Positions 1-8,022 of a stretch of DNA of 26,377 bases are shown piece after piece. The notes under the pieces were generated by a model. It saw only the letters and a program-made list of their open reading frames with translations. It had not been told where the DNA came from and did no database searches. Within the stretch, counting starts at the first letter, position 1, and every line of letters begins with the position of its first letter. The DNA comes from JBOGJI01 sp050747865 (GTDB lineage Bacteria; Acidobacteriota; Thermoanaerobaculia; Multivoradales; JAHEKO01). The position numbers were made by a program, and so were the translations under genes. The DNA lies in contig JBOGJI010000017.1 of the NCBI GenBank assembly GCA_050747865.1, positions 1 through 26,377 on the forward strand, given 5' to 3'.

Positions 1-303
1 GCGGCGACCCCTGCGCGCCTGCCGCTCGGCCTTCTCGATCACGGCGAGGATGCTCTCCCGCATGTCGCCCGTCTCCTCGCTGGCCTGCAGCACGCCGTGC
101 GGGTGGGTGACGTGCAGCTCGGCGATATGGCGGTGACCGTCTAGGGAAAGGGTCAGCCGCACCTCCGCCGGGTTCTCGAGGAACCGGTCGAGCTTGGCGA
201 GCTTGCGCTCGGCGTAGGTGCGGGTGGGGTCGTCGAGCTGGTAGTTCCGGCCGACGTATTCGATGTGTCTCGGGTCTCGCTGCGCGCTACGTTTGGCGTT
301 CAT
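1..303 (-). CDS. hpf: Ribosome hibernation promoting factor (HPF/RaiA family), 3' end beyond window
   Basis: The frame from the ATG at 303 down to base 1 encodes 101 residues with no stop, so the C-terminus is cut by the window edge. The protein has the family's early IEYVGRNYQLDD segment, a YAERKLAKLDRF helix and a later HRHIAELHV strand, as expected of the beta-alpha-beta-beta-beta-alpha HPF fold. HPF binds the 30S decoding region and drives 70S inactivation or 100S dimer formation in stationary phase. What is visible already spans the short-HPF core, so I cannot tell whether this is a short form or the N-terminal half of a long HPF. It lies 42 bp downstream of rpoN, the common lptB-rpoN-hpf order, which supports the call. 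Confidence 0.9.
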   Translation of the reverse strand, partial: MNAKRSAQRDPRHIEYVGRNYQLDDPTRTYAERKLAKLDRFLENPAEVRLTLSLDGHRHIAELHVTHPHGVLQASEETGDMRESILAVIEKAERQARRGRR

Positions 304-345
304 GGGTGATCGGATGCTCCATGCATTGCTCTTTGAAGGGCGGGC

Positions 346-1857
346 TCAGAAGATCTGCTTGCGATCCGTGGAGGACGGAATCTTCATCTCGTCACGATAT
401 TTGGCCACGGTGCGGCGGGCGATCGAGATCCCTTCGCGCTTCAGTGCCCGGGCCAAGGCGCTGTCGGAGAACGGATGTTTGGCGTCCTCCGACTCGATGA
501 GCTCGCGGATCCGCTTCTTCACCGTCAACGAGGAGATGTCGCCGCCGTAGGCGCGGTCGAGGCCGCTGTGGAAGAAGTACTTGAGGGGGAACACGCCGCG
601 CGGCGTCTCCATGTACTTGTTCGACACCACCCTGCTGACCGTCGACTCGTGCATGCCGATGTCCTCGGCCACGTCGCGCAGCACCATAGGCCGCAGGTGG
701 TCGATGCCATGGTCGAAGAAGTCCCGCTGCTGGCGCAGGATCGACTCGGTCACCTTGTAGATCGTCCGCTGTCGCTGGTCGAGACTCTTGATCAACCAGG
801 CCGCCGCCCGCATCTTCTCCTTGAGGAACTGGCGGGTGTCGGTCTGATCCTGGTCGGTCTGCGCCCGCCGCAGCATGCGCCGGTAGGCGCGCGAGATGCG
901 CAGCCGCGGCAGCCCATCGTCGTTGAGCTGGATGGCGTAGTCGTCGCCGACCTTGACGATGGCGACCTCCGGCTCCACGTAGTGGGTCTCATCGCGGCCC
1001 CAGCCGCGGCCGGGGCGCGTCTGCAGGGCGCGGATGCGGTCGATGACCGGCTCGAGGTCGGCCAGCGGGATGTCCAGATCCTTGGCGATGGCCGGGAACT
1101 GCCGCCGCAGCAGGGCGTCCCAGTGCTCGGCCACGAGCTTGTGGGCCAGGGCGTCCTGACCGTTGGCCTCGCCGGCGGCCTGCACGAGCTGGGTGAGCAG
1201 GCTCTCCTGCACCGTGAAGCAGGCGATGCCCGGCGGATCGAAGCCGCGCACCCGCGCCAGCACCTGCTCGACCTCTTCGCGCCGGAAGGGGCGATCGCCC
1301 GGCCTCTCCGGCGTCGCCTCCAGGATCTCGTCGACGGTGATGGTCAGGAAGCCGTCGTCGTCCAGATTGCCGATGATCAGCTCGGCGATCTCCCGCTCGC
1401 GGGGGCCGGCGTCCGACATGTGCAGCTGGAACAGCAGGTGATCGTAGAGATCGGGCTCGCGGGTCAGGGTGTTCTCGAGCGGCGGTGCCTCGCGCTGCTC
1501 GTGCATGCGCGGGGCGTTCGAACCCTCCCACTCGTTGCGGAAATAGGCGTCGAGGTCGACGTCGTCGAGTGCCTCCCGGTGGTCCAGCTCGTCGCCGATC
1601 GGTTTCTCCTCGGCCGCGGCGCCGGGCTCTTCGGCCTCGCTTTCGGGCTCCGGCGCGCTCTCCTCCTCCCGCTCCTCGGCCGGCTCCTCCTCGACGCTCT
1701 CCACCTCCTCGAGCAGGGGGTTGGCCTCCAGCTCCTCCGTCACCACCTGGCGCAGCTCCACGCGTGTCATCTGCAGCAGCTTGATCGCCTGCTGCAGCGA
1801 CGGGGTCATCACCAGCTTTTGAGCCAGTTTGAGAGCCAGCTTCTGCTCGAGAGCCAT
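346..1857 (-). CDS. rpoN: RNA polymerase sigma-54 factor RpoN
   Basis: A 503-residue protein, normal length for sigma-54. Region I (about 1-50) has the Gln/Leu-rich activator-responsive segment with LVMTPSLQQAIKLLQM. Residues 50-105 are a very acidic, Glu/Pro-rich region II. The core-binding domain includes IIGNLDDDGFL at about 161-171. The helix-turn-helix lies near 396-417 (VAEDIGMHESTVSRVVSN). The RpoN box ARRTVAKYRD is at 480-489 and matches the consensus except for the final E to D. It directs core polymerase to -24/-12 promoters and needs AAA+ enhancer-binding proteins for open complex formation; none is encoded in this window. It starts 8 bp after the lptB stop, so lptB, rpoN and probably hpf are co-transcribed. 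A sigma-54-like site lies upstream of aceB in this same window. Confidence 0.97.
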   Translation of the reverse strand: MALEQKLALKLAQKLVMTPSLQQAIKLLQMTRVELRQVVTEELEANPLLEEVESVEEEPAEEREEESAPEPESEAEEPGAAAEEKPIGDELDHREALDDVDLDAYFRNEWEGSNAPRMHEQREAPPLENTLTREPDLYDHLLFQLHMSDAGPREREIAELIIGNLDDDGFLTITVDEILEATPERPGDRPFRREEVEQVLARVRGFDPPGIACFTVQESLLTQLVQAAGEANGQDALAHKLVAEHWDALLRRQFPAIAKDLDIPLADLEPVIDRIRALQTRPGRGWGRDETHYVEPEVAIVKVGDDYAIQLNDDGLPRLRISRAYRRMLRRAQTDQDQTDTRQFLKEKMRAAAWLIKSLDQRQRTIYKVTESILRQQRDFFDHGIDHLRPMVLRDVAEDIGMHESTVSRVVSNKYMETPRGVFPLKYFFHSGLDRAYGGDISSLTVKKRIRELIESEDAKHPFSDSALARALKREGISIARRTVAKYRDEMKIPSSTDRKQIF

Positions 1858-1865
1858 GACGGGGA

Positions 1866-2636
1866 CTACAGTCTGAAGGACTCGCCGAGGTAGATCTTGC
1901 GCACCTGTGGGTCGCCGGAGAGCTCCTCCGGACGACCGGAGCGAAGGATTTCGCCTCGGTTGATGATATAGGCGCGGTCGGTGATTCTCAACGTCTCGCG
2001 CACGTTGTGGTCGGTGATCAGGATGCCGATGCCGAAGGTGCGCAGCCGCTGCACGATGGTCTGGATGTCGAGCACGGCGATCGGATCGATGCCGGCGAAC
2101 GGCTCGTCGAGCAGCAGGTAAGCCGGCTCGAGGACCAGGGCGCGCGCGATCTCGACGCGTCGCCGCTCGCCGCCGGAGAGCTGGAAGCCCTGGCTCTTGC
2201 GCAGGCGGTCGAGCCCGAACTCCTTGAGCAACACGTCGATGCGGTGCTCCTGCTCGGCATGCGACAGGTCGAGGGTCTCGAAGATCGCGCGTAGGTTGTC
2301 CTCGACCGTCATCTTGCGGAAGATCGAGGCCTCCTGCGGCAGGTAGCTGATGCCGTTCAGCGCCCGCGCGTACATCGGCAGCTCGGTGATGTCGCGCTCC
2401 CCGAGCAGGACCTCGCCGGCGTCCGGCGGCACCAGGCCGACGATCATGTAGAAGGTGGTGGTCTTGCCGGCGCCGTTCGGACCCAGCAATCCGACGATCT
2501 CCCCCGGCGCCACCTCGACGCTGACGCCGTCAACCACGGCGCGGCCCGCGTAGGCCTTGCGCAGCGTCCGCGCCCGCAAGGTCGGGACCGGAGAGCCCGT
2601 GACCAGCTCCGGCGTGGCTTGCAGGCTCTCAGCCAT
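1866..2636 (-). CDS. lptB: LPS export ABC transporter ATPase LptB
   Basis: ABC ATPase of the cytoplasmic LptB2FG engine that extracts LPS from the inner membrane. Counting from the ATG at 2636 (256 residues), it has Walker A GPNGAGKT near 52-59, the Q-loop YLPQEASIF near 98-106, signature LSGGERRR near 153-160, Walker B LLLDEPFAGIDP near 174-185 and H-loop ITDHNVRE. The PLPQEASIFRKMTVEDNL-like stretch and FAGIDPIAV are typical of LptB rather than of amino-acid transporters. A GTG at 2657 would add seven residues; I prefer the ATG because GGAAGGG lies 7 bp upstream. The ATG overlaps the 3' end of the LptC/A-like gene by 8 bp, implying translational coupling. LptF and LptG are not in the window. 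Confidence 0.95.
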   Translation of the reverse strand: MAESLQATPELVTGSPVPTLRARTLRKAYAGRAVVDGVSVEVAPGEIVGLLGPNGAGKTTTFYMIVGLVPPDAGEVLLGERDITELPMYARALNGISYLPQEASIFRKMTVEDNLRAIFETLDLSHAEQEHRIDVLLKEFGLDRLRKSQGFQLSGGERRRVEIARALVLEPAYLLLDEPFAGIDPIAVLDIQTIVQRLRTFGIGILITDHNVRETLRITDRAYIINRGEILRSGRPEELSGDPQVRKIYLGESFRL

Positions 2637-4662
2637 CGTCACGCCCTTCCTCGCCACCCGTCTCCTTCCGTGCGACCGCGGGCACGTCCGCGGCCCGCGA
2701 CGCCTCCGCGGCCGGGCTCAGCACCGTCGCCGTGCCGTCGTCCAACCGGTATTCCACCCGTTCCCCTTGCACTTCCGACCCGTTCGCTTCCCGCAGAGTC
2801 ACCGGCCTGCCGGTGACCACGATCTCGTCCGTCGCCGTGTCGTAGGTCGCCTGGTTGCCGCCGGTTACGCGGCGGCCGCTCTCGCCGTCGTCGATCATCA
2901 CGTCCCCGATGCACAACATCCGCCGCGCCTGCTCGCGCTCGTCGAGCTGCGCCTCGACCCGTCCGCACTCCATGCGCCGCGGGCCCTGGCGCACCGTCGC
3001 CGGGCCGAAGTAGGTGAGGTGGCGGACGGCGCGAGCGTACAGCAGACGGGATCCGGTGATCTCGGTAGCCGGACCCGGGTCCTCGCCTGGAGCGCCGGGC
3101 GCCTTCTCCCACACCGTCTTGACCTGGCCGTCGGCGGTCAGGAGCTGCCCCGCCTCGCTGCCGGTGAGGCGGTCGGTGAGCAGGTAGCTCTCGCCCTGCC
3201 ATGCCTGGACGCGGCCGGTGAAGACGAAGCCGCGCTTGCGCGTGTCGACCTCGAGGCTCTCGGCGTCGATCTGCACCGGCGGCCGCGCCGCGGGCCGGTC
3301 GGCGGCGGGCAGCTCGACGTTCTCGTCCGGCTCGAACATCGCGTGTACGCCCTCGTCGCCGCGCACCATGCCGGTGCCCGGCTCGTAGCGCAGCACCGGC
3401 CCGCTCAGCTCCCGCCCCCCTTCGCGCGCCCGCGCCGGGGTTCCGGTGACCGTTACCGTGCCGCTGCCGGCCGGCAGCACCGCCTTGTCGCCGGTGACCT
3501 GCTGGGGGCCGTCGTGAAAGGCCACGTGGCCGTTCAGGGCGGCCGCCGCCACACTGCCGTCGGGGGCGAACTGGGCGGTCATCGACTCGGCGCGGGAGCT
3601 GCGGGTGACGAGCTCGCGACCCTCCCGGCGCTTCTCCACCAGCTCCGCCGCGCCCGAAGACACGACCTGCTCGAGCGCACCGGAGGTGGCGAACGTCGCC
3701 TCCACGCGCTGGCCGGTCAGGCGCCGGCTGAAGGCGGTGCCCTGCGTCTCGTTCACCAGCGCCGGCCGCTTGGGGGATCCCGTGAGCTCGAGGCGGTGCA
3801 GCTCGCGTGAATCCGGATGGAACTCCCCGTTGAGCAAGTGCGCGTTGACCTCGACCCGGTGCGCCTCCTCGCTCCGGATGTGTCCCGTGACGCCCCACCT
3901 GGCGCTCAGGAAGCGGACGTCTCCGTCGACCTCGTCGAGCTTCACGCTGACCCGTCGCGCGCTCAGTCGACTGGCTCCGTGCTGCAGCACAGGTTTGCCC
4001 TGGGCGCGGATGAAGCCGCGGTCGCGCTCGTAGTTCACCCGCTTGGCGTTCAGCGCCAGCCGCTCCCCCTTCTCGGTCGTGCCGGTGATGACCACCGGCC
4101 CGTCGAGACGAAAGACGTTCTTGTCGAGGTCGGCGCGCAGCTGCCGCGCCGCGCCGGACAGTCGCTCGTTGATCTGGAACGTGACGCCGCGGGCGCTGGC
4201 CAGCCACTCGCTGCGCGGCGCCAGCGTCAGGCGTTCGGTGCGCAGCGTGAAGCCGTCGGCGCCCCGGACGACGACGTCGCCATCCAGCTCGGCGGCCTGG
4301 GTCTCGACGTCGTAGCTGCCGGACTCGGCGGTGATCCCGTACTCCGAGCCGTCCTCCCGGAAATAGGTCAGGTCGACCTCCTGCAGCCTCGGCTCGCGAC
4401 CCTCGGCGCCGCTGGCGGTGCGCTCCGCCCGCACCCGGAACAGTGGCCGGTCGCCGATCGTCACCGTATGGTCGAAGCCCGTGGCCTCATAGGTGATCTC
4501 CTCGCCTCCCATGTCGGCGTCGCCGCCGGCACCAGGATTCGTCGGTGGGCGCGTCACCCGGCCGAGCCAGAACAGCCCCGCCACGCCGGCGATGGTCAGC
4601 GCCAGCAATCCCAGCAGCAGGCGACGGAGCAGGCGGACCCGGTGGAAGGGACGTCGTCGCAT
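2629..4662 (-). CDS. Large LptC-like/LptA (OstA)-like LPS transport bridge protein
   Basis: A 677-residue protein with an Arg-rich N-terminus, one membrane anchor at about 13-33, and then an almost entirely beta-strand periplasmic region. The first ~170 residues after the anchor look like LptC (YEATGFDHTVTIGDRPLFRV..., then a strand reading ESGSYDVETQAAELDGDVVV). Later blocks have the OstA/LptA repeat character (LNAKRVNYERDRGFIRAQGKPVL near 210-230; VTGGNQATYDTATDEIVVTGRPV near 595-620). The usual LptC is about 190 residues and LptA about 180, so this looks like both roles in one chain plus an extra beta-jellyroll segment. It sits directly upstream of and overlaps lptB, as lptC/lptA do elsewhere. 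Its role as inner-membrane-anchored LPS bridge is inferred from fold and context. Domain borders are estimates. Confidence 0.8.
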   Translation of the reverse strand: MRRRPFHRVRLLRRLLLGLLALTIAGVAGLFWLGRVTRPPTNPGAGGDADMGGEEITYEATGFDHTVTIGDRPLFRVRAERTASGAEGREPRLQEVDLTYFREDGSEYGITAESGSYDVETQAAELDGDVVVRGADGFTLRTERLTLAPRSEWLASARGVTFQINERLSGAARQLRADLDKNVFRLDGPVVITGTTEKGERLALNAKRVNYERDRGFIRAQGKPVLQHGASRLSARRVSVKLDEVDGDVRFLSARWGVTGHIRSEEAHRVEVNAHLLNGEFHPDSRELHRLELTGSPKRPALVNETQGTAFSRRLTGQRVEATFATSGALEQVVSSGAAELVEKRREGRELVTRSSRAESMTAQFAPDGSVAAAALNGHVAFHDGPQQVTGDKAVLPAGSGTVTVTGTPARAREGGRELSGPVLRYEPGTGMVRGDEGVHAMFEPDENVELPAADRPAARPPVQIDAESLEVDTRKRGFVFTGRVQAWQGESYLLTDRLTGSEAGQLLTADGQVKTVWEKAPGAPGEDPGPATEITGSRLLYARAVRHLTYFGPATVRQGPRRMECGRVEAQLDEREQARRMLCIGDVMIDDGESGRRVTGGNQATYDTATDEIVVTGRPVTLREANGSEVQGERVEYRLDDGTATVLSPAAEASRAADVPAVARKETGGEEGRDDG

Positions 4663-4734
4663 GGAATCGCCATTCTATGGTGCGCCGGGGCCGGCGGCTG
4701 GGCCGCGCCGCAACTGAGAGCCTGTGCTGTCTCG

Positions 4735-5688
4735 TTATGCCTGTTCGAGAACGCCCAGGGCGCGGAAGCGGCGGTACCGCTGCTCGATGAGCTCCTCGAC
4801 GGGTAGACCTTGCAGCGCCTCCAGGTCGCGCTCGAGCCGCTCGCCCACCGCGCGGCAGGTCGCGGCGACGTCGGTGTGCGCGCTCCCCGGCGGCTCCGGG
4901 ATCACCGCGTCCACCACACCCATCTCGAGCAGATCCGGCGCGGTGATCCGCATGGCCTCGGCCGCCGCCTCGCGCCGGCTCTGGTCTTTCCACAGGATGG
5001 CCGCGCACCCTTCGGGCGAGATCACCGAATAGACCGAATATTCGAGCATGGTGACGCGGTCCCCCACCCCGATCGCCAGGGCGCCGCCGCTCCCCCCTTC
5101 GCCGGTCACGGTGACCAGGATGGGCACGCGCAGCGCCGCCATCTCGATGAGGTTGCGGGCGATCGCCTCGGCCTGGCCGCGCTCCTCCGCTCCTACACCC
5201 GGATAGGCGCCCGGCGTGTCGACGAAGGAGAGGACCGGCAGCCCGAACCGCTCGGCCAGACGCATGATCCGCAGCGCCTTGCGATACCCCTCGGGGCGCG
5301 GCTGGCCGAAGTTGCGGTGGATGCGCTCCTTGGTGCTGCGCCCCTTCTCGTGCCCCACCACCGCCACCGAGCGGCCGGCGAAACGCGCCACCCCGGCGAC
5401 GATCGCCGGATCATCCGAGAAGGCGCGGTCGCCGTGCAGCTCCATCCAGTCGCTCATCAGCTCGCGCACGTAGTCGAGCGTGTGCGGCCGCTCCGAGTGC
5501 CGCGCCACCAGGGTCTTCTCCCAACGCGACAGCCCCTGGTAGATCTCGCGCGTGCGCTTCTCCAGCTCCTTGCGCAAGCCGGCGATCTCGGCCTCGTGGC
5601 CGCTCTCCTCCGGGTACCCCTCGAGCTCCTCGATGCGCTGTCGCAGCTCGACCAAGGGCTCTTCAAAGGGGGCTTCGGCGGGCCGCAC
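4735..5688 (-). CDS. accA: Acetyl-CoA carboxylase carboxyltransferase subunit alpha
   Basis: A 317-residue protein, matching the family's usual ~318. It has the N-terminal coiled-coil-like helix, ARHSERPHTLDYVRELM near 62-78, GHEKGRSTKERIHRNFGQP near 112-130, DTPGAYPG at 157-164, the oxyanion-hole glycine run GEGGSGGALAIG at 197-208 and SPEGCAAILW at 224-233. With AccD (not in the window) it transfers carboxyl from biotin-AccB to acetyl-CoA, giving malonyl-CoA for fatty acid synthesis. The start is a GTG separated from the isocitrate lyase TAA by a single base, so translation is likely coupled. Finding accA behind the glyoxylate-shunt genes rather than beside dnaE or accD is unusual. Confidence 0.97.
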   Translation of the reverse strand: MRPAEAPFEEPLVELRQRIEELEGYPEESGHEAEIAGLRKELEKRTREIYQGLSRWEKTLVARHSERPHTLDYVRELMSDWMELHGDRAFSDDPAIVAGVARFAGRSVAVVGHEKGRSTKERIHRNFGQPRPEGYRKALRIMRLAERFGLPVLSFVDTPGAYPGVGAEERGQAEAIARNLIEMAALRVPILVTVTGEGGSGGALAIGVGDRVTMLEYSVYSVISPEGCAAILWKDQSRREAAAEAMRITAPDLLEMGVVDAVIPEPPGSAHTDVAATCRAVGERLERDLEALQGLPVEELIEQRYRRFRALGVLEQA

Positions 5689-5689
5689 G

Positions 5690-7981
5690 TTAGCCCTTCT
5701 TCTCGATCAGGCGTTGGAGGGCGACGCCGTCGGGCTCCAGGAGCTGGGCGATCCGCTCCGGGTTGATGTCGGCGACGATGATCTCGCCGATTTCGGTGGC
5801 GACGTCGCGGAAGATGCCGTGGTCCTTCATCTTGCCCGTCTGGTACTGATTGTCCGCCGTCGGGGTCACGTAGTGCACCGAGACCGCCTTGTAGCGGTGC
5901 ACCAGGAATAGGTGGACCAGGGTCATCAGCCGCTTCCTGCGCAGCGCCTCGTCGAAGGTGTTCTGGTCGCGGACCGACAGGATCGTCCGCTCCTTGCGGT
6001 CGAGGATGGTGGCGAAGACGACGTTGGCCAGCCTGTCGGCGTCGGGCTCGGATTCCCGATAGATCGACAGCTCCAGCAGCTCCGAGCCGGCGCGATGCGG
6101 GCGCAGGCGGACGCGCAGGTCGCGCGGCAGATCGTAGTGACCGGCCCAGCGCGTCAGCCACCCCTCGAGGAGCTTCACCGGGACCTCGGTCTGCACCAGG
6201 TGCTGAAGCTGGGTCGAGCCCTTGCCCATCGCCTTGGTGGTCGCCGTGCGCCCCGAGGACGCCATCAGGGCGGCGTCCAGCCGCGGCCCGCCCACCAGAG
6301 TCTGCGGTGTCTTGTAGGGCGATTCGACCAGCCGGATCTTGCGCTGCAGCCGGACGAGCGCCAGCATCCCGTCCTGCTTCAGGGCCTGCGCGAACTCTTC
6401 CGCGGCGACGCCGTCGATCTGGTGGCCGCCGTAGGTGATGAAGTTGAAGACGTAGCCTAGGTTGCCGAGCTCTTCGGGGAAGCTCCGCATCTCCTCTTCC
6501 GCCATGCCGGTCGTGTCCCAGTTGAACGAGGGGGAGAGGTTGTAGGCGAGCATCTTGTCGGGGAAGGCGACGTGGATCGCCTCGGCGAACTGCCGCGCCT
6601 CGTCGAGGTCGGCGGTCTTGGTCTCCATCCACAACACGTCGGCGAAGGGGGCCACGGCCAGCGACTTGGCGATCGCCCAGGAGATGCCGCCGTGAACCTG
6701 GTAGTACCCCTCCGGGGTCTTGGCCAGCTCGCAGTCCCAGGGGACGTGGACGCCCAGCTCCCGCGCCCGCTGCCGGGCGCGGCGATGGGAGGTCTGCGCG
6801 GCGAGCTGCCGCCACTCCTCGACCGACATCTCCGCCGCCTCGCCCTCGCTGGCGCGGAACTGCAGCGCCTCGGCGATGGCCTCGCCGTAGGTCTTGAGCC
6901 CGGCCGCGGTCTCCCAGGCGGCGACCAGCTCGTTCTCGACCCCGTCGAGCAGCCGGTCGATGGTCTCGTGCCCCGCTTGCAGGTACTCGGCCACCGCCTG
7001 ATCGATGCGGTCGAGCAGGCTGGTGCGCTCGAGCCAGCCCTCGGCCTCGGCGTACTCCTCGGCGGCGAGCGCGTAGAGCAAGTGTCCCCGCACCTCGTCG
7101 ACCCCGTTGTCGTGGAAGCGCTTCAGCATGGCGAGGAAGCAGTCCTTGTATGGGGGGATCGCGACGTTGGTGGCGCCCAGGATGAACGGCTGGTCGCGCT
7201 CGTCGGCGCGGCTGTCGATCAGGGTCGCGGCTTCGGCGTCGGTGCGGGCGACCAGGATCCCCGGCACCTCCATGACGTCGAGCTGGAACCGGGCGGCGTT
7301 CAAGCGCTTGATCTGCTCGTCCTCCGCCACCAGCACCTTGCCCCCCTGGTGGCCGCACTTCTTGGCGCCGGGGCGCTGATCCTCGATGTGGTAGCCCGGG
7401 ACGCCGGCTTCCACGAAGCGGCGGATCAGGTTGCGTACGTGCGGGTCGCCGCCGTGCCCGGTATCGGCGTCGGCGATGATGAACGGCCGGTAGTCGACCT
7501 CCGGCGCCTTTCCCCGCTCCTCTTCGCTCATGCGCGAGCGCCGGAACTGTTGGTTCCGGTCGGCGGTCAAGAGCGCGCGGACCAGGACAGCGGCCTCGTT
7601 GGGGACCTGGCTCAGGGGATAGCTGGCGAGATCGGGACCGGGGTCCTCGGAGATCGATCCCTTGGCCGAAGTCGCCCAGCCGCCGAGGTAGATCCCCTCG
7701 ATGCCCAGCCGCTTCATCGTCACCGCCTGTCCTGGGGAGTAGGGACCGAAGGTGGTGATCGACTTGCGCTGGTCGAACAGCTCCCGGAGCCGCGCGTAGA
7801 GCTGCTCGGCCGCCTGTCGCGCCACCGCGTGGTCCTGGCGAATCGTGCCGCGCTGCTCGACCACCTGGCGGGCCGAATAGAGCCGCGTGATCCCTTTGAA
7901 GCGCGGCGTGTCGAACCATTCCCGGGTCCGCTGGATCTCCTCCTCGAAGGCGGTGGTCTGGGTCGTCGGGGTCGAGATCAT
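5690..7981 (-). CDS. aceA: Isocitrate lyase, long (ICL2-like) form
   Basis: Splits isocitrate into glyoxylate and succinate, the first step of the glyoxylate bypass. The 763-residue length is near mycobacterial ICL2 (about 766) and far above the ~430 of E. coli AceA. Visible motifs are the catalytic-loop KKCGH at 207-211 (Cys209), FIIADADTGHGG at 167-178, HIEDQ at 198-202, and MVQ-type C-terminal barrel elements including NLSPSFNWD. The extra length lies in a helical insertion around 290-400 and a C-terminal extension past about 590, the layout expected for ICL2. AGGAGG at 7990-7995 lies 8 bp before the ATG. It follows the malate synthase gene by 41 bp and runs into accA. In mycobacterial ICL2 the C-terminal domain is an acetyl-CoA-responsive regulatory unit; whether that holds here is inference. 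Confidence 0.95.
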   Translation of the reverse strand: MISTPTTQTTAFEEEIQRTREWFDTPRFKGITRLYSARQVVEQRGTIRQDHAVARQAAEQLYARLRELFDQRKSITTFGPYSPGQAVTMKRLGIEGIYLGGWATSAKGSISEDPGPDLASYPLSQVPNEAAVLVRALLTADRNQQFRRSRMSEEERGKAPEVDYRPFIIADADTGHGGDPHVRNLIRRFVEAGVPGYHIEDQRPGAKKCGHQGGKVLVAEDEQIKRLNAARFQLDVMEVPGILVARTDAEAATLIDSRADERDQPFILGATNVAIPPYKDCFLAMLKRFHDNGVDEVRGHLLYALAAEEYAEAEGWLERTSLLDRIDQAVAEYLQAGHETIDRLLDGVENELVAAWETAAGLKTYGEAIAEALQFRASEGEAAEMSVEEWRQLAAQTSHRRARQRARELGVHVPWDCELAKTPEGYYQVHGGISWAIAKSLAVAPFADVLWMETKTADLDEARQFAEAIHVAFPDKMLAYNLSPSFNWDTTGMAEEEMRSFPEELGNLGYVFNFITYGGHQIDGVAAEEFAQALKQDGMLALVRLQRKIRLVESPYKTPQTLVGGPRLDAALMASSGRTATTKAMGKGSTQLQHLVQTEVPVKLLEGWLTRWAGHYDLPRDLRVRLRPHRAGSELLELSIYRESEPDADRLANVVFATILDRKERTILSVRDQNTFDEALRRKRLMTLVHLFLVHRYKAVSVHYVTPTADNQYQTGKMKDHGIFRDVATEIGEIIVADINPERIAQLLEPDGVALQRLIEKKG

Positions 7982-8022
7982 GATTGCGTCCTCCTGCGCC
8001 GCCGGCCAATACCGATGGTAGC

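Noticed and set aside
475..1893. Long plus-strand open frame opposite rpoN (and similar ones opposite lptC/A, aceB, priA, tolC)
   Set aside because: These are antisense shadows of strongly GC3-biased genes, with Leu/Val/His/Asp-rich text and no motifs.
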